Assembly (NCBI GenBank): GCA_036499395.1
Contig: DASYDW010000139.1
Location: 19,354-83,353, forward strand
Length of the DNA stretch: 64,000 bases
Reading direction: 5' to 3'
DNA from: Pirellulales bacterium
GTDB taxonomy: Bacteria; Planctomycetota; Planctomycetia; Pirellulales; JACPPG01
Part shown: positions 27,289 to 37,095 of the stretch, piece after piece
How positions within the stretch are numbered: the first letter of the stretch is position 1
Layout: every line of letters begins with the position of its first letter
Made by a program: the position numbers and the translations under genes
Notes under the pieces: model-generated
Database searches by the model: none
What the model was told of the DNA's origin: nothing
Seen by the model: the letters and a program-made list of their open reading frames with translations, nothing else

Positions 27289-28587
27289 CTAATCCCTGAC
27301 TCGCATCCGCACACTTCCCGGCCTGACGGCGGGCAGGCGGTCGATTTCTTCCTTAGCAATCCGCGTGGCCCCTTCGCTGGCGTGGTGGGTCATGATCACT
27401 AGCGGCACCACGTCGCGTTCGGACTCGGTCGCTTCGTGTTGAATCACCGACGCGATGGAAATGCCCTGTCGGCCCAGCACGCCGGTAATCTCGGACATGA
27501 CGCCAGGCCGATCGGCGACCTGAAAGCGCATGTAGAATCGTCCGCTCGTACGATCGTGCTCGCGCGGAGCGACCAGCGCTTCCCGTTGCGACCAAAGTTC
27601 GAGTGTACGGAACGTAATCGCGGTGCGGCCGACCACGGTATCGATTAGATCGGCGACCACGGCCGAGGCGGTCGGCATTTGCCCGGCCCCCAGACCATGA
27701 AAGAAAACCCGACCGACCGCGTCCCCGACGACCGAAATTGCGTTATAAGCGCTGCGGACTTCGGCCAGCGGAGTGCCGCCGCGCACCAGCGTCGGCGAAA
27801 CGTGCAGTTCCAGATCGCCATTAATCAGTTCGGCCACGGCCAGCAGCTTGATGCGGTAGCCCAATTCCTTGGCGTACATCATGTCGGCGAAGTCGAGCGT
27901 GTCGATCCCTTGCCGGGGAATGTCGCGCCAATGGACACGAGCGCCGAAAGCCAGATGAGCCAGGATCGCGAGCTTCTGGGCCGTATCCGTACCGTCGACG
28001 TCCATCGTCGGGTCGGCCTCGGCATAGCCGCGCCGCTGGGCCGCTTCGAGCGCTTCGCCGTACGAGATCCCCTGCTCTTCCATTTGCGTCAGCACGAAAT
28101 TGCTGGTGCCGTTCAGAATAGCGTTGAGCGACAAGATCTGATTCGCGGACAGGCACTGGCTGATGGCGGCGATGATCGGAATACCACCGGCTACCGAAGC
28201 CTCGAAGGCGATCGAGCGTCCCAGTTCGCGCGCCCGGTCGAAGAGTTCCGGCCCATGCTCCGCCAATAGAGCCTTGTTGGCCGTGACGACGTCTTTGCCG
28301 CTCTCCAAGAGCGCGAGCATGATCGTTCGTGCCGGCTCGAGCCCTCCCAGCAGATGCGCCACGGCCACGATCTCGGGATCGTCGGTGATCCGTTTCAGGT
28401 CGGCCGACAGAAGGCCGGTGGGCAGTTCGCAATCGCGCGGCTTAGTGACGTCGCGCACCACGACCTGCTCCAGCCACAGCGCACGTCCGGCATGTCGGGC
28501 CGTGCGGTCGCCGTAATCGAGCAGCAGCTTCGCCACGCCCGACCCGACGGTCCCCAAACCGACAATGGCAACTTTAGTTTTCTCCAT
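27289..28587 (-). CDS. hom: Homoserine dehydrogenase
   Basis: A 432-residue NAD(P)-dependent enzyme that reduces aspartate semialdehyde to homoserine. The nucleotide-binding motif is IVGLGTVGSGVAKLL at the N-terminus. The catalytic core has VTANKALLAEHG, ILNGTSNFVLTQM and YAEADPTMDVDGTDTAQKLA. A C-terminal ACT domain (about 350-432; FYMRFQVADRPGVMSEITGV) suggests feedback control by threonine. It is the first gene of a tight hom-apgM pair with lysC downstream. Confidence 0.96.
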   Translation of the reverse strand: MEKTKVAIVGLGTVGSGVAKLLLDYGDRTARHAGRALWLEQVVVRDVTKPRDCELPTGLLSADLKRITDDPEIVAVAHLLGGLEPARTIMLALLESGKDVVTANKALLAEHGPELFDRARELGRSIAFEASVAGGIPIIAAISQCLSANQILSLNAILNGTSNFVLTQMEEQGISYGEALEAAQRRGYAEADPTMDVDGTDTAQKLAILAHLAFGARVHWRDIPRQGIDTLDFADMMYAKELGYRIKLLAVAELINGDLELHVSPTLVRGGTPLAEVRSAYNAISVVGDAVGRVFFHGLGAGQMPTASAVVADLIDTVVGRTAITFRTLELWSQREALVAPREHDRTSGRFYMRFQVADRPGVMSEITGVLGRQGISIASVIQHEATESERDVVPLVIMTHHASEGATRIAKEEIDRLPAVRPGSVRMRVRD

Positions 28588-28929
28588 CGGCGAGGCACAA
28601 AACCAAGGGGGGTGGCGCTGCGTGGTAAACCCCGGCCTGACGGAAAATCGTCGGCCGAGGAGTCAAAACGTGGACGAATCGCGAGGGCAAAATCCGGCCC
28701 TGACATTCCCTGGCTGCCCCCGAAGGACACCCCCGGAACGGTCAGGGGAATCCACAATCGTAGGTTGCGCGGATAACGCTCGTCAAGGCAGGGAAAAGTC
28801 CGGTGGTGGGTGATCAGTATGTGCGGGCGGCTGGTGCATCGCCGAATGTGGGTGGGCTAATGCGCCGAAGCCTGGAAATGCCGAATTGTGGCTTCGGGAA
28901 AGGAACGCTCAAACCGCATTAAATCATGA
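28588..28929. other. Upstream region of hom operon
   Basis: About 340 bp upstream of hom and downstream of the small membrane protein gene's stop side. It probably contains the hom operon promoter. An imperfect inverted repeat (CGGCCTGACG near 28633, CGTCGGCCG near 28649) is present; no amino-acid leader peptide was recognised. Confidence 0.4.
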
Positions 28930-29256
28930 TCATCGTAGTAAATCGTAGTAATACGGCAGCTCGATCGCTCCAACTGCTTCATCTCCAAGCCAGCGGCGGA
29001 CCATCGATATTTGAGCAAGGTCGGGACGCCTCCGGTTGAGAGTAAGTGGCCCCGTCGTGATACTATGTAGCCCCCGCCACAATTCTGAAGGTATGACGGT
29101 CCCGCCGTCCTCGCACACGGCGCTGAGCATCGCCCTCCGCTCGTGGATGTACTTCAGCTCCCAACCAAGCCATAAAGCGATCAGTGTCACCGCCACGAAC
29201 ATCGTCCGCATCGAGACGCGGAACCAGCGGCGGCGGCTGGACGGATTCGCGGCCAT
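28930..29256 (-). CDS. Small single-pass membrane hypothetical protein
   Basis: 108 residues. The N-terminus RRRWFRVSMRTMFVAVTLIA is a pattern common in small planctomycete proteins: basic residues, FRxSxRTxF, then a membrane helix (about residues 16-32). The rest is soluble and contains RRWLGDEAVGAIELPYY. Function unknown. The recurring N-terminal motif supports it being a real gene. Confidence 0.72.
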   Translation of the reverse strand: MAANPSSRRRWFRVSMRTMFVAVTLIALWLGWELKYIHERRAMLSAVCEDGGTVIPSELWRGLHSITTGPLTLNRRRPDLAQISMVRRWLGDEAVGAIELPYYYDLLR

Positions 29257-29534
29257 GGATGCATTCTAACTGGCTGAGCCCCAGATTGGTCGGTATCGCC
29301 GAACTGTGAATTTCCGAAGGACAGCGGGAAATAGAAGAAAAGAAGACCTACCAGGTCAACACGATGCATCTGCGACCTTGAGGATTTTGGAGCACGCGCG
29401 GAGCCAAACAGCGCGCGCTTTTTGGGTAGGCAATTGAAGTCGAGAACCAGTCGCGACGACGCCGCAATAGCCACGAGCGATGCGGCCAGCATGAGTCAGA
29501 CGACGTACCAGGCAGCGCAAGCGGTGCGACGCGC

Positions 29535-30731
29535 CTACCGCAGCGGCAATATGCTCTGCTGCGGTGCGGCCGGTGGTGCAGTGGCTCCAGGAACAACCGT
29601 AGGCGGAGCAACCGGTGGCAAGGCCGGCGGCGGACTGGCACCGAACGGCAGTGCCCCAGAGGGCGAGGCGGGCGCGGTGTGCGGGGGCGGCGGAGGGAGA
29701 TTGCTCAGCGCTGGCATCGCGCTGCCGGCAGGCGGCGCCGAAGCCGCATTCACGGCGGCCACGTAGCGACGCAATAGATCGTGCGTTTCGTGAAACTCAG
29801 GCCGGTCGGCCAGGACGCGATACTGCGGATCGGTGGTGATGCGGTCATAACGAATCAGCGCCGCATCCAGCTCAGCGGCCGAGGCCGGCTGATTGGCCAT
29901 GGTCGGCACCGGTAGCGCCAGATACCTTTTCCAAGTGTCATCGACCAAAGGATCAAGCCGACGCGAAGATTCGACGACGGCCTGTCGCAATTGCTCAGCC
30001 GGCGGGGCTGCAGCCACGGGTGTCGGCACGAAATTGACCGCCGGAACTGTCGTGGCGGCGACCGGGGGAGGACCGGCCGTGTCGCGAGTGACCATTTCGA
30101 CCAATTGCTGCGCTTGGGGCGGAACGAACGTGCCGTTGGCGTAATAGGCGGCCACCGCGCGATTGTCGACCTTCAGCACCGAGCCGTCCAAGGCAACACC
30201 GGCGAACAGCCCGCGGCTACGCGAATAGGAATAGATTTCGGCATTGAGTTTAATATCAGTTCCGGCCGTGGCCTGGCGCCCCACTGGACCGGCGGCGACT
30301 GCCGCGTCGGCTCCGAGCGTGAACTCGCTGCCGGTGAGCATCGCTTCTACGCCTTTTCGATTCTTGAATACCAGTACCACGTCCGTCGACTGCAGCCCGA
30401 GTTGCCAACCGACGCTACCGCCGGTAAAGGTTACGAACAGCGGCGCGCGCCAGGCTCCATTGGGATCTCGCACCAGCAACACGCCGCGGCCAAATCGACC
30501 GGCGATGATGAATCCCCCCTTTACGACATTGGGGATGATGGCAACCGCCTGGGCGTCGGCCAGCATCGATTGCGGAATCGATTGAGCACGGAACTGCGTG
30601 AAGCCTTGCAACACGTCGATGGACGCTGCCACGGTTTGCGTTTCGACCCCTTGGCCGCGCGCCGACGAGGATGACAGAACGAATGCGCAAACGGTCGCAG
30701 CACAGGCTAATGCGAGTTGTCGCCGTTTCAT
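29535..30731 (-). CDS. SYLF/Ysc84 lipid-binding domain protein
   Basis: 398 residues from the ATG giving MKRRQLALACAATVCAFVL, with GGGAGG 8 nt upstream and a signal peptide ending near SARG. The SYLF domain (about 30-210) shows SIPQSMLADAQAVAIIPNVV, KGGFIIAGRFGRGVLLVRD and a SYSRSRGLFAGVALDGS core. SYLF domains bind phosphoinositides in eukaryotes; the bacterial role is unclear. The C-terminal third is Pro/Ala-rich low complexity (PPPPPHTAPASPSGALPFG), likely a periplasmic extension. Confidence 0.88.
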   Translation of the reverse strand: MKRRQLALACAATVCAFVLSSSSARGQGVETQTVAASIDVLQGFTQFRAQSIPQSMLADAQAVAIIPNVVKGGFIIAGRFGRGVLLVRDPNGAWRAPLFVTFTGGSVGWQLGLQSTDVVLVFKNRKGVEAMLTGSEFTLGADAAVAAGPVGRQATAGTDIKLNAEIYSYSRSRGLFAGVALDGSVLKVDNRAVAAYYANGTFVPPQAQQLVEMVTRDTAGPPPVAATTVPAVNFVPTPVAAAPPAEQLRQAVVESSRRLDPLVDDTWKRYLALPVPTMANQPASAAELDAALIRYDRITTDPQYRVLADRPEFHETHDLLRRYVAAVNAASAPPAGSAMPALSNLPPPPPHTAPASPSGALPFGASPPPALPPVAPPTVVPGATAPPAAPQQSILPLR

Positions 30732-30977
30732 CGGGTTGCCTCCCTTGGGTCGCGGTGAGTTGGGTATCGTGCCAGCGAAGCGGGCGAAGTCCGCCAGCCT
30801 TGCAGCCGAGGAATGCTCGCGGGGATGCAAACCTTAGACCAGAACGGAAAATCGGTCCAGGTCGATTTGCGACTTCAGGCAAGACAGGCAGCGGCGGTTG
30901 TTTCATAGCGCCCCGAGCGACGTTACATTAGCTGTCAGCGTCGTGCAACTGTGCCGAAGCAAAAGGGGGACGTCGCC

Positions 30978-31736
30978 ATGATCGAACTGGAACATCGTGG
31001 TGCGGTGAGCGTGCTGCACATGATGCGCGGGCGGGGAAACGCCTTCGACGTTACTTTCCTGTCGGCCCTGATTGATGCATTAACGTTGCTTGAGCGCAGC
31101 GACAATCGGGCCGTGGTGATCACAGGCCAGGGGCGAGTCTTCGGCGCCGGCGTGGATCTGCCCGCCCTGGTATCGGGCGGCCCCGACTATGTGCGTGAAT
31201 TCATTCCTCTGCTGACCGAGGGCTTTGAGCGGTTGGTCAAGTTCCCCAAACCACTGATCGCGGCGACCAACGGCCATGCGATTGCCGGCGGCGCGATCGT
31301 GATGCTGGCTTGCGATTTTCGCTTGTTGGCCCGCGGCACGGCACGTATCGGTCTGACCGAGGTGTTGGTCGGCGTACAGTTCCCGGCCTGGGCGCTCGAG
31401 ATTGCGCGATTCGCTACGCCGCCGCAACATTTTCCCGAGATGATCCTCACCGGGCGCACCTGGCCGCCGGAGCAGGCGCTAGCGCGCGGCATGGTCGACG
31501 AATTGGTCGAGCCGGAGCATTTACTCTCGCGCGCTTGTGAGATTGGCGAGGAACTGGCTGCGATTCCATCGGCCACGTATGCCGCGACGAAGTTGGCGGT
31601 ACGCCGACCGATGATCGAAATGGCCGAGCGGCTGGCCGCGAGCGAAGATGCCGCGATCATCGAACGCTGGTGCTCGCCCGAGGTTCTGGCCAGCGTCAGT
31701 GAGTTCGCGTCTCGCGCCATCAAGCGCAAGGAGTAG
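30978..31736 (+). CDS. Enoyl-CoA hydratase/isomerase family protein
   Basis: 252 residues from the ATG giving MIELEHRGAVSVLHMMRGRG. Crotonase-fold features: the CoA-binding GQGRVFGAGVDLPALVSGG, the oxyanion-hole region TNGHAIAGGAIVMLACDFRL, and IGLTEVLVGVQFPAWAL. The position equivalent to one catalytic Glu is present (TEVLVG), the other looks replaced in AGGAIVM, so it may be an isomerase or other family member rather than a true hydratase. Not in an obvious operon. Confidence 0.88.
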   Translation: MIELEHRGAVSVLHMMRGRGNAFDVTFLSALIDALTLLERSDNRAVVITGQGRVFGAGVDLPALVSGGPDYVREFIPLLTEGFERLVKFPKPLIAATNGHAIAGGAIVMLACDFRLLARGTARIGLTEVLVGVQFPAWALEIARFATPPQHFPEMILTGRTWPPEQALARGMVDELVEPEHLLSRACEIGEELAAIPSATYAATKLAVRRPMIEMAERLAASEDAAIIERWCSPEVLASVSEFASRAIKRKE

Positions 31737-31837
31737 GCGCCCCTGCCCTGCCCTTTCGGATACACGGTTGCCAGCATAGCACGGGAATTTTTTCGCATCG
31801 GATCCGCATTGGAACGCCTGATTAGGAGCTCTTGATT

Positions 31838-32680
31838 ATGCAACGCTCACGCATCGCTTGGGGAATGATTGTTACGCTCGCGCTTGCGCAATCGGCTTTG
31901 GGCTTTGAAGGGACCGACGGGTATTTCACGTCGTCAGATGGGCTGAAGATCCACTATTTAGAAGCCGGCCATGCCACCGCGACGGGTAATCCCGTGGTAT
32001 TGATTCATGGCTACACCGGCAATGCCGAAGGAAACTGGTTCACCAATGGCGTGGCCAAAGCGCTCGCGAAAAATCATTGGGTGGTCGCCATCGATTGCCG
32101 CGGCCACGGCAAAAGCGAGAAGCCGCACGATCCGGAGAAATACGCCATCGCCATGCCGCGCGACGTGATTGAATTGATGGAGCACTTGAAGATCTCGAAG
32201 GCGCACATCCACGGATATTCGATGGGAGGTATGATCACGGGACAACTACTGGCTGCGCATCCCGAGCGGTTCATTACCGCATCATTCGGCGGGTCGGGAG
32301 TGCCCGAAGTTGATCCCGAGTGGAGGGCCAAGGTGCCAGCCGATAAGCCTGGGCCCGACCCGCAAGAGGCCGAAGCCCGTGAAAAGCTGTCGCACCATCC
32401 CGAACGCGACGAAGAGGCGCTCGTCGCAGCGAGGGTCGTCTTTAAACCGGAAAACCGCGGCACGATCGATCTGACCAAAGTGACGGTACCCGTCCTGGCG
32501 ATCAATGGCGAATTCGACGGACCGAACGCCAAGACCGCGCGCATGCAGCGCGAGCTAAAGAACTTCAAGTCGGTCGTGCTGCCCGGCAAATCGCATCTGA
32601 CCGCGATCATGGCAGGCTACATCCCGCAGGAATACATCGACGAGCTGGCGGCGTTCATCAACGCGAATGACACGAAGTAG
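31838..32680 (+). CDS. Secreted alpha/beta hydrolase
   Basis: 280 residues from the ATG with AGGAG 9 nt upstream, and a signal peptide (WGMIVTLALAQSALG). The alpha/beta-hydrolase core shows VVLIHGYTGNAEGNW, the nucleophile elbow HGYSMGGMITGQLL (Ser in GYSMG), acid region VPVLAINGEFDGPN and His in LPGKSHLTAIM. Substrate unknown; ester or amide hydrolysis outside the cytoplasm is likely. Confidence 0.88.
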   Translation: MQRSRIAWGMIVTLALAQSALGFEGTDGYFTSSDGLKIHYLEAGHATATGNPVVLIHGYTGNAEGNWFTNGVAKALAKNHWVVAIDCRGHGKSEKPHDPEKYAIAMPRDVIELMEHLKISKAHIHGYSMGGMITGQLLAAHPERFITASFGGSGVPEVDPEWRAKVPADKPGPDPQEAEAREKLSHHPERDEEALVAARVVFKPENRGTIDLTKVTVPVLAINGEFDGPNAKTARMQRELKNFKSVVLPGKSHLTAIMAGYIPQEYIDELAAFINANDTK

Positions 32681-32713
32681 CATTCCTCGGAAGATTACGT
32701 TGAGGGGGCCTTG

Positions 32714-35278
32714 ATGTCTAAGTCGGCGACCGACAATCTGCGACGCATCGTGGCAATCGGTGCGTGTGGCGGGCTCTTTTTTTTCACCTCGGCAAGGGCC
32801 GAGGATGCGGTTCTCCCGCCGGCCGCTACTACGTTCAAGCCTGTGCCTCCGCTAAGCAACAGTGCCTTGACGCCGCGACTGACGGACTCGCTGGGCGATC
32901 CGCTGCCCACCGGTGCCCGGATGCGATTGGGGACGGTGCGGTTTCGGCCCCCGTCGGGCGTCCAGGAAATCGCTGTCTCTCCCGATGGCAAAACCGTCGT
33001 CACGCTCGGCGACCATCTCATTATTTGGGATGCTCCCACTGGAAAGGAACGCTTCCGCAGTAACGAGTTACCAATTCGATCTCAGGCCGCTTCGTATGGA
33101 TGCCGTGCTCTCTGCTTCTCCGCTGACGGGCAGCATTTCTACACGCCCGGAGTTCTCGATGATCTGATGCTGTGGGATCTCGATGGTCGGTCTCAGCAAA
33201 TTCCGATTCCCCTGGCGAAAGACGATCCAATACGAGGACAGCCGGGGATCATCGCTCGGCAATGCCGAGCGATCGACGTCGTCGGCAACGGCGAATTGCT
33301 CGCGCAAGGGACGAGTCGTGGCGTGACGGTCCTTGGGCGCGATCATAACGTGCTCTTTGAGATCGCCAACGCGGCCCAGGGGAACTTGCGTGACAAAGCC
33401 AAGGTCAAAGGATATGCCGGAAAGCTCAATTCCGACCGCATGGCATTCGGCGGAGATTTCAGCTTCGTTCGCTTTTCACCGGACGGCAAGTTACTGGCTG
33501 TCGTGCTTAGCCAAAAACCAGATGAGTTGCGCCTGCTCGAGGCGCCGACCGGAAAGGAACTGCGCCGGATTCCGTTCGAGCACTGGATGGTGCGCCTGGA
33601 TTTCTCGCCCGATAGCCTGCACCTCGTCACGACCGAGCGGGACAGTTCTGCGCGGCTCTACGATGTCGAGTCGGGCAGGTGCAGTTGGTCTCACATCGTA
33701 AAGCTCGACAATCCGAATGAAAACTACACGTCGGCCGTGGCCTTCAGTCCGGATGGCAAGATCGCTGCCGTATGCGCCACAGACGAATTGATTCATCTGC
33801 TCGATGCGTCAACAGGCGAGGAAGTAGGCGTCTTGAAGGGGCACGCCTGGTATCCCTGGACGCTTTCGTTCACGGCCGACAGCAAAATGTTGTATTCGTC
33901 GGGCTGGGATCCCGCGATTCGCCGCTGGGACGTTGCGGCTCGCCTGCAACTGCCACCGCCGACGGGCGTTCGCGGCACTGAGGTGGTGACCATTTCGCCG
34001 GATGGAAAGATGCTGGCCTACGAAGAGACCGGCGGGATCGTTCACCTGGTCAGAGCCGAGGACGGCAGCGAGTTTCGAACGCTCGCGGACGACGGCTGCC
34101 GTTTCTCACAGCTGCGATTCTCTCACGACAGCCGGTTGCTGGCTGCCGGGGGTTCGATCGGCGGTGACGTGCGCGTGGTGATCTTCGAAGCTGCCACGGG
34201 GGCAGTTAAGCATCGCTTCAGCTGGCCGAAGGGGGGCGACCCGCACTCCACAATCGAATCCCTGGAATTCACACCCAACGGGGATCGATTGGCCGCCGCC
34301 GTTTTTCGGCAGAGCGCCGCGTATGTGTGGGACCTGAAAACCGGCGAGCAATTTGCAAAGCTAGCTCACAACGACGTGTACGGGCTGTCGTTCAGCTCGG
34401 AGGGAAAGACACTGGCCACGGCCGGCTGGGATCGGATCGTACGACTGTGGGAGATGGAAACGGGCGTTGAGTTACGTCGTTTGGCAGTCGAAGACCGCGA
34501 CGGGAATCAAAAGCGCGACGTCCGCATGTACGCAGTCTGCTATTCGCCAGCCGGGGACGTCTTGGCCACGGCACATATGGATCACAGCGTACGATTGTGG
34601 AGCGTCAAAGACCTATCGCTACGCGGCACGCTAAACGTTGGTGATGGCTTTACGTTCGGCGCCATGAGTTTTTCACCGGATGGCCTGTGGTTGGTAACGG
34701 GCGGGAGGAGTGGGAAGGTCACGCTGTGGGACGTTCTGGAAGCACGAGTGCTAGGCGGAGTAGGCCAACATGAGAGTTACGTCTACACCGTCTCCTTTGG
34801 TAACGACGCGCGCACGATCGTTAGTGGTGGCGCGGATGGCGTGGGTTACGTCTGGGACTTGCGTCGCTTTAGCAATCGTGACATGCAGGACCTTACATCT
34901 CTTTGGGGCGATTTTTTAAGCGAGGATAGTCAATCCGTGTTTTACGCCGCTTGCGACTTGTCCAGTCATCCGGAGATCGCAGTCAGATTGTTACGCGAGA
35001 AATTGCGCCCTGTCAGGTTTTTGATTGACGAACGGCGCGATGCGCCAGCGCCAGGAGTCGAGGCAGCACAGGTTCGGCGCCTGAAGAAGATATTGGTTGA
35101 GAAACCCGATTCGGACACGATTCGCGGTATTTCGGCGCGGCGGGCGCTTGCGATACTATCGCGGCTTGGTACTGCCGATGCCCAGGCTTTGCTCGAGGAA
35201 TTGGCACGGCGCGACCCCACAAGCGATCTCGGGATGCTTGCCACCGCCGCGTTAAAAGTCGCTGTCCCGGTGAAATGA
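32714..35278 (+). CDS. Secreted WD40 beta-propeller protein
   Basis: 854 residues. A hydrophobic N-terminal segment (IVAIGACGGLFFFTSARAE) should act as signal peptide. About thirteen FSPDG-type strand motifs run from residue 85 to about 715 (SPDGKTVV, FSPDGKLLAV, FSPDGKIAAV, ISPDGKMLAY, FSPDGLWLV and variants), enough for two seven-bladed propellers. WD-like endings include IRRWDVA and VRLWSVK. The last 130 residues are helical (VRRLKKILVEKPDSDTIRG). Propellers usually serve as binding scaffolds; partner unknown. Confidence 0.87.
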   Translation: MSKSATDNLRRIVAIGACGGLFFFTSARAEDAVLPPAATTFKPVPPLSNSALTPRLTDSLGDPLPTGARMRLGTVRFRPPSGVQEIAVSPDGKTVVTLGDHLIIWDAPTGKERFRSNELPIRSQAASYGCRALCFSADGQHFYTPGVLDDLMLWDLDGRSQQIPIPLAKDDPIRGQPGIIARQCRAIDVVGNGELLAQGTSRGVTVLGRDHNVLFEIANAAQGNLRDKAKVKGYAGKLNSDRMAFGGDFSFVRFSPDGKLLAVVLSQKPDELRLLEAPTGKELRRIPFEHWMVRLDFSPDSLHLVTTERDSSARLYDVESGRCSWSHIVKLDNPNENYTSAVAFSPDGKIAAVCATDELIHLLDASTGEEVGVLKGHAWYPWTLSFTADSKMLYSSGWDPAIRRWDVAARLQLPPPTGVRGTEVVTISPDGKMLAYEETGGIVHLVRAEDGSEFRTLADDGCRFSQLRFSHDSRLLAAGGSIGGDVRVVIFEAATGAVKHRFSWPKGGDPHSTIESLEFTPNGDRLAAAVFRQSAAYVWDLKTGEQFAKLAHNDVYGLSFSSEGKTLATAGWDRIVRLWEMETGVELRRLAVEDRDGNQKRDVRMYAVCYSPAGDVLATAHMDHSVRLWSVKDLSLRGTLNVGDGFTFGAMSFSPDGLWLVTGGRSGKVTLWDVLEARVLGGVGQHESYVYTVSFGNDARTIVSGGADGVGYVWDLRRFSNRDMQDLTSLWGDFLSEDSQSVFYAACDLSSHPEIAVRLLREKLRPVRFLIDERRDAPAPGVEAAQVRRLKKILVEKPDSDTIRGISARRALAILSRLGTADAQALLEELARRDPTSDLGMLATAALKVAVPVK

Positions 35279-35436
35279 ATGCGTTCCGCTCGCTTGGAAT
35301 CGAATACTCCGCACGTTGGTTACCAAATCGGATTTCGCACTTCAATTAGAGCGAATCGATCCCTTTGTTTATGATGTTCATCAAGAGACGCAAAACATTT
35401 CGTGCGTGATGCATTGACGCATTTCGGAGGTTCGTG

Positions 35437-35970
35437 GTGCCCGGTTTGCAATTCGGCTGCCCTTTTTGCGGGGCGGTCTCCGAGGTCGACGCCAGCCAGG
35501 CGGGGCAAGAGACGGTCTGCCCGGCTTGCGAAAACGTGTTGCTGGTGCCCGTGGCAGAAGACGCGCCGGCTGTGGGCGTAGAAATTGTATCGGTCGAAGA
35601 GTTGAAGCGCTCGCTCCCGTCGAGCAAACCGAAAGCCGCCAAAACAAAACTGTGGCAGAAGGCCCCCAATACGGGCTCCTCGGATGGTGGATCGACGTCG
35701 GTCGAAGCCGACTTGCCACAACCGATCGCGCCCAAACCTAAATCCGATCCGATGGCCGCGCCGCGCCGACACAGTAACATTGACGTCGTCGACTTGTCGC
35801 TGGAAGGTAACGCGCCGGCAGCGGATGACAGCTTCAGCGAGCGGGCCGATCGGATCGTCCGCGGCCAACGGCGGCAACGCCGCGCGATTTCCAACGCCGT
35901 GATGCTCGTCGGCTCGATCATGATCCTGATCGGAGCACTGGCCGGCCTGATGTGGCTGTCAGGGCGATAA
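35437..35970 (+). CDS. Zinc-ribbon protein with C-terminal membrane helix
   Basis: 177 residues from GTG at 35437 (a GTG directly before it is also possible; GGAGG at 35426-35430 favours 35437). The N-terminus holds a zinc ribbon, FGCPFCGAVSEVDAS and VCPACENVLLVP. A long polar, Pro/Ser-rich middle follows. A single membrane helix (AVMLVGSIMILIGALAGLMW) ends the protein. This architecture is frequent in planctomycetes; function unknown. It converges with mtdB. Confidence 0.75.
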   Translation: MPGLQFGCPFCGAVSEVDASQAGQETVCPACENVLLVPVAEDAPAVGVEIVSVEELKRSLPSSKPKAAKTKLWQKAPNTGSSDGGSTSVEADLPQPIAPKPKSDPMAAPRRHSNIDVVDLSLEGNAPAADDSFSERADRIVRGQRRQRRAISNAVMLVGSIMILIGALAGLMWLSGR

Positions 35971-35977
35971 GCGAGTT

Positions 35978-36005
35978 GCTTGCCGGAGCGCAACGAAAGG
36001 CAAGC
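35978..36005. terminator. Hairpin between convergent genes
   Basis: A 7-bp stem GCTTGCC at 35978-35984 with GGCAAGC at 35999-36005, just past the zinc-ribbon gene stop and abutting the mtdB stop. No long T-run on either side. Confidence 0.35.
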
Positions 36006-36869
36006 TTATAGCTCGCGGCCGATCTGAAATATCTCGGGTGCGTCGAGTACGCGATCGTTCGACGCGAAGAGCGCTTTGACGGCCGCCTTGTGAATCTTCA
36101 TCTTCGTGCCGCCGACGCCGATGGCGCCGTAGTAGGTAACGCCAGCACGCTCGACCGCTTTGTCCATGACCTTGACGCCCGAGATGCCCAGCGGCGGAAC
36201 GGCATTGAGGTCAATGGCCACTTTCAGGTTTGCCGCGCGATCGACCGCGGCCTGCGGCAATAGTTCGATGCCAGCGGCGCCGGCCGCCACGACCAACGTC
36301 ACACCGCCTAGCGCGGTATGCAAATCCGCCGCCGCGCTAACGCCCGCAGCCGAGATCTTTTGCGATCCGGTTTTCTCTCGGACGCGCGCTGCAACCTCTT
36401 CGGCTCGATCGAGGCGACGCGACGCGACGCGGACAGTCGCCCCTTCCTGGGCCAACAGCCAGGCGACACGCTGCCCAACCGGACCCGTGGCAGCCAACAC
36501 GAGTGCCTGGGTCGACGCCAGGTCAAGATGCTTCGCCGCGGCCAACACCGCGGCCGCGGCCGTCGTATTGGCCCCGCCCGAGTCCATCATCACCGACGTG
36601 CGCAGCGGCCCAATAAACGAAGCCACGATCGCAGCCAGTACCTGCTCGCCCCGGGCGACATCCGAGCCGCCGACGAACAAGGCCGTGTGCTTTAAATCCT
36701 CGGGCCCGCGTGTGAAGATCGCACCATGCACACGGTCGCGGACGTTCTCAGGAGTTATCGCCTGGTGTCGCAGCAGGTGATCCGCCCCGGCATCGATCGC
36801 CACGACCGCGTCAAAGACGCTCGGTTGATCGTCTGTGTCGAGCTGGACGAGGATCTTCGGTTTGCTCAT
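36006..36869 (-). CDS. mtdB: Methylene-tetrahydromethanopterin dehydrogenase
   Basis: 287 residues from ATG at 36869 (MSKPKILVQLDTDDQPSVFD). It oxidises methylene-H4MPT to methenyl-H4MPT with NAD(P)+ in the cytoplasm. Family features are the N-terminal DTDDQPSVFDAVVAIDAGAD, MMDSGGANTTAAAAV and the nucleotide-binding motif LVLAATGPVGQRVAWLLAQ. The gene lies downstream of fae on the same strand, 226 bp apart, so both serve formaldehyde oxidation through the methanopterin route known from methylotrophs and planctomycetes. Mch, Fhc and Mpt genes are not in the window. Confidence 0.92.
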   Translation of the reverse strand: MSKPKILVQLDTDDQPSVFDAVVAIDAGADHLLRHQAITPENVRDRVHGAIFTRGPEDLKHTALFVGGSDVARGEQVLAAIVASFIGPLRTSVMMDSGGANTTAAAAVLAAAKHLDLASTQALVLAATGPVGQRVAWLLAQEGATVRVASRRLDRAEEVAARVREKTGSQKISAAGVSAAADLHTALGGVTLVVAAGAAGIELLPQAAVDRAANLKVAIDLNAVPPLGISGVKVMDKAVERAGVTYYGAIGVGGTKMKIHKAAVKALFASNDRVLDAPEIFQIGREL

Positions 36870-37018
36870 CGAAAATCGCACCGAGGTACGATGACCGCGT
36901 AAGAGAATTGCTCAGCTACGAATTGGGCGAACGGACAAATGAAGCGAACGCGCGCATTCGGCGCACTCATGTGCGATGCGAGTGGCTCGCAGCTAACCAG
37001 CGTCGCCCCCTCACCCTG

Positions 37019-37042
37019 CCCTCTCCCCCGCGGGGGAGAGGG
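37019..37042. repeat. Perfect GC-rich palindrome between fae and mtdB
   Basis: A 24-bp perfect palindrome, CCCTCTCCCCCG and its complement with no loop, with partial extension by CTCACC on the left and GGGTGCGAG on the right. The sequence type (CCCTCACCCTGCCCTCTCCC) resembles a repeat scattered in many GC-rich genomes. It may act as fae transcript end or stabiliser. Confidence 0.65.
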
Positions 37043-37095
37043 ATACTTGGGTGCGAGCAATTAAATAGCGCCGACGGGTTGCAAAGCCGACCGCT

